This document shows positions 61,816-64,000 of a stretch of DNA of 64,000 nt, piece by piece. The DNA is taken from NCBI RefSeq assembly GCF_030408795.1, contig NZ_CP047211.1, forward strand, positions 1,302,001-1,366,000, read 5' to 3'. Origin of the DNA: Corynebacterium hansenii. Lineage in GTDB: Bacteria > Actinomycetota > Actinomycetes > Mycobacteriales > Mycobacteriaceae. Within the stretch, counting starts at the first letter, position 1. Each line of letters starts with the position of its first letter. The position numbers were made by a program, and so were the translations under genes. The notes under the pieces are model-generated. The model did no database searches. It had not been told where the DNA came from and saw only the letters and a program-made list of their open reading frames with translations.

Positions 61816-64000
61816 CTACCGCAGCTTGTCGATCGCCTTCTTCACGCGCTGCGGCGACACCGTCCGAGCCGTGCCCAGGCGCTGCGCGAACAAACTCACC
61901 CGCAGCTCCTGGATCATCCAGCCGATGTCGCGCACGGCGGCGGACTTGCGCCGGCCCTCGGGAAGACGGGCCAGGCGCTTCTCCAGATGCTCCGCGACCT
62001 CCGCGACCTCGTCCTCCAGCTCCGCATCGCGGTCGGGATCCGTTGCCATGTCGGCCAGCCTGATCTCCATCGCCTCCAGGTAACGGGGCAGGTGACGCAG
62101 ATGTGCCCACCCGTGTCGCGCGACGGCGCCCTTGGGCAGCATGAACTCCAACTGCCCGCGCATGTCGTCGATCGCCGGGCCGTCCCACTCGTTCAACTGC
62201 GACACCACCCGGTGATACGCGGGCAGGGCCTTGGCCATGCCGACGACGAGCTGCCGGACCTGGCCCGGCACCTGCGGCTTCACCGAATCGCGCAGCTTCG
62301 CGTACTCGGCGGGGTCGCGCACCGGGCCGCCGGCGTCCATCATGCGGTCGCGGACGACGGTGACGCGGCAATCCTCGACCAGGCCTTCGGCGCCTCCGTG
62401 CGGCCAGGCGTCGACGGCCACGCGCTGTTGCAGCGGAAGCCCCTTGACCATGGACTTCGCCTGCACCGGGCAATCGCGCAGCAGCATGGTCAGGGTCGCG
62501 GTCACCAGCGACGCCTTGGCCTGCGCCTCCGTGGGCACGACCTTCACGGCGACGCCGTCCTTCGTGGCCACCAGCGTCGGATACGCGGTGACCTTCTGGC
62601 CATCGACCGTGTTCTCCACGGTTTCCGGCACCGCGCCGATGTTGTCGGCCGTCCACTGCTTCACCGCGGCGTGCTCGGACGCGCCCGCGGCCTTGGACAC
62701 GGCGGTGGTCACCTGTCCGGCGCGCCGCTTCTGCAGGGCCTTCAGGTCCCGGTCCTGGTCGGTGACCTTGCCGCGGCGGTCGACGGTGGCGAAGTTGAAC
62801 CGCAGGTGCGGCGGCAGCTTAGTCACGTCGAAGTCGTCGGCGTTGATGCCGGAGCCGCCCAACTGCCGCAGGGCATCGGCCAGCGACTCCCGCAGCGGCC
62901 GGGCGTAGGGCGTCATGGACGCCAGCGCACGGGCGGCGAAATCGGGGGCGGGGACGACGGAACGTCGCGAAGCCTTCGGCAGCGTGCGGATCAGCGATTC
63001 CGCCAGCTCCTGCCGCAGGCCGGGGACCAGCCAATCGAAGCCCTCGTCGCGCAGGCCGGCGAGCAGGGGCACGGGGACGTGGAGGGTGACGCCGTCGTCG
63101 TCGGCGCCGGGCTCGAAACGGTAGGACAGCCGGAAATCCAGCGTGCCCTGCTGCCACAGATCCGGGAACGCCACCGCGGACACGTCGTGGGAATCCGGAT
63201 TAACCAGCGCATTGGGGTCGAAGTCGAGCAGGTGCGGGTCCGACTGCGAGGTCTTCTTCCACCACCGGTCGAAGTTCGCGGCCGTCGTCGCGGACTGCGG
63301 GATCTTGGCGTCGTAGAAGGCGTAGAGGGTGTCGTCGTCGACGACGATGCCGCGGCGGCGGGCCTTGTCCTCGATGCGCGCGGCCTCTTCGAGCTTCGCG
63401 CGGTTGTCGGCGAAGAACCTGTGGTGGGTGGTCCATTCCCCGTCGACGAGCGCGTGGCGGATGAACATCTCGCGCGCCGCCGCCGGGTCGACGCGGTGGT
63501 AGGGCACCGCGCGGTCGACGATGACGGGGACGCCGTAGAGCGTCGACTTCTGGTACGCCATCGCCGCGCCCCGCTTGGTGGACCAGTGCGGCTCGGAGTA
63601 CTGGTGCTTGAGCAGGTGCGAGGCCAGCTTCTCCACCCACGCGGGCTCGATGCGGGCGGCGTCGCGGGCGAAGGTGCGGGAGGTCTCCACGATCTCCGCG
63701 GCCATCACCCAGCGCGGCGGCTTCTTCGACAGCGCCGACGCCGGATGCACCAGGAACTTGGTGTTGCGGGTGCCGGTGAACTCCTTGCCCTCGCCTTCGC
63801 GCACGCCGATCTGCGACAGCAGGCCGGCCAGCAGCGACTGGTGGATGGCGTCGGGGGAGGGTTCGTTGCCCTCGACCGACCAGTTCCAGCCGAGATCGGC
63901 GACGACCTGGTTGAGCTGGCGGATCAGATCCTGCCATTCGCGCACGCGCATGTAGTGCAGGAACTCGCGCTGGCACATCTTGCGGAACTGGTTGCCGGAT
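61816..64000 (-). CDS. hrpA: ATP-dependent RNA helicase HrpA, C-terminal part (5' end outside window)
   Basis: About 728 residues are visible; the frame continues beyond the right edge (the last residues read SGNQFRKMCQREFLHYMRVREW), so the helicase core is outside. What remains is the end of the HA2/OB-fold region and the large C-terminal DUF3418 domain, with DFRLSYRFEPGADDDGVTLHVPVPLL style blocks near residues 280-310 of the visible part. HrpA proteins are DEAH helicases of about 1300 residues that rescue stalled or collided ribosomes in E. coli. Convergent with nrdR; the 128-base gap has only weak GC-rich stems. Confidence 0.93.
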   Translation of the reverse strand, partial: SGNQFRKMCQREFLHYMRVREWQDLIRQLNQVVADLGWNWSVEGNEPSPDAIHQSLLAGLLSQIGVREGEGKEFTGTRNTKFLVHPASALSKKPPRWVMAAEIVETSRTFARDAARIEPAWVEKLASHLLKHQYSEPHWSTKRGAAMAYQKSTLYGVPVIVDRAVPYHRVDPAAAREMFIRHALVDGEWTTHHRFFADNRAKLEEAARIEDKARRRGIVVDDDTLYAFYDAKIPQSATTAANFDRWWKKTSQSDPHLLDFDPNALVNPDSHDVSAVAFPDLWQQGTLDFRLSYRFEPGADDDGVTLHVPVPLLAGLRDEGFDWLVPGLRQELAESLIRTLPKASRRSVVPAPDFAARALASMTPYARPLRESLADALRQLGGSGINADDFDVTKLPPHLRFNFATVDRRGKVTDQDRDLKALQKRRAGQVTTAVSKAAGASEHAAVKQWTADNIGAVPETVENTVDGQKVTAYPTLVATKDGVAVKVVPTEAQAKASLVTATLTMLLRDCPVQAKSMVKGLPLQQRVAVDAWPHGGAEGLVEDCRVTVVRDRMMDAGGPVRDPAEYAKLRDSVKPQVPGQVRQLVVGMAKALPAYHRVVSQLNEWDGPAIDDMRGQLEFMLPKGAVARHGWAHLRHLPRYLEAMEIRLADMATDPDRDAELEDEVAEVAEHLEKRLARLPEGRRKSAAVRDIGWMIQELRVSLFAQRLGTARTVSPQRVKKAIDKLR

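Overview
The window is a very GC-rich (roughly 70% by eye) stretch of actinobacterial chromosome, most likely from a Corynebacterium or a close relative in the Mycobacteriales. Gene order carries most of this inference: rbfA-DHH-MATE, pptT, truB/ribF, rpsO, pnp, dapB-thyX-dapA-rnj, ftsK, pgsA-cinA-clgR-pspA, recA-recX, gluABCD, miaB-miaA-dapF, hflX-uraA, ptsH-fruA-fruK-fruR-ptsI and lexA-divS-nrdR-hrpA follow the order known from Corynebacterium and, in part, Mycobacterium. No rRNA, tRNA, CRISPR array, prophage or insertion sequence was recognised. Almost every stretch is coding; both edge genes (rbfA and hrpA) are cut by the window.

Layout. 1-6.8 kb: ribosome maturation, RNA modification and flavin synthesis (rbfA, nanoRNase-type DHH protein, MATE exporter, phosphoesterase-pptT pair, truB, ribF, rpsO). 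6.9-9.3 kb: pnp behind a structured leader that resembles the Actino-pnp RNA. 9.4-15 kb: a galactose cassette (galM, SSS symporter, small membrane protein, and a single gene fusing GalT to GalK), apparently inserted between pnp and dapB. 15-24 kb: DUF2786 protein, DHA2 exporter, lysine/cell-wall and thymidylate genes, RNase J. 23-27.7 kb: ftsK, then a TerC-family metal exporter preceded by what looks like a complete yybP-ykoY manganese riboswitch. 28-32.5 kb: phospholipid synthesis, envelope stress (clgR-pspA) and biotin uptake (bioYMN). 32.6-35 kb: recA-recX with an SOS box. 35-38 kb: glutamate uptake (gluABCD). 38-46 kb: tRNA isopentenyl/methylthio modification (miaB, miaA), dapF and conserved actinobacterial proteins. 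46-49.8 kb: ferrous iron uptake feoABC beside a protein with a cysteine-rich tail. 49.9-59.3 kb: hflX, uraA and the complete fructose PTS with general PTS proteins. 59.4-64 kb: lexA divergent from a divS-like gene, nrdR and the C-terminal part of HrpA.

How it works together. Sugars enter by two systems: the PTS (PtsI to HPr to FruA, product to FruK) under a DeoR-type FruR, and a sodium-type symporter feeding GalM and the fused GalT-GalK. DNA damage control is spread over lexA, divS and recA, each with a recognisable LexA box or part of one. Three diaminopimelate genes (dapA, dapB, dapF) serve lysine and peptidoglycan.

A recurrent regulatory pattern is a TANNNT -10 hexamer ending 6-8 bases before the start codon, seen for about fifteen genes, which predicts many leaderless mRNAs. 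The most interesting items are the manganese riboswitch with a visible Shine-Dalgarno masking mechanism, the GalT-GalK fusion, a 12-base motif repeated just after three stop codons, a 29-bp perfect hairpin after ptsI, and a long C-rich, G-poor mRNA segment between fruK and fruA.
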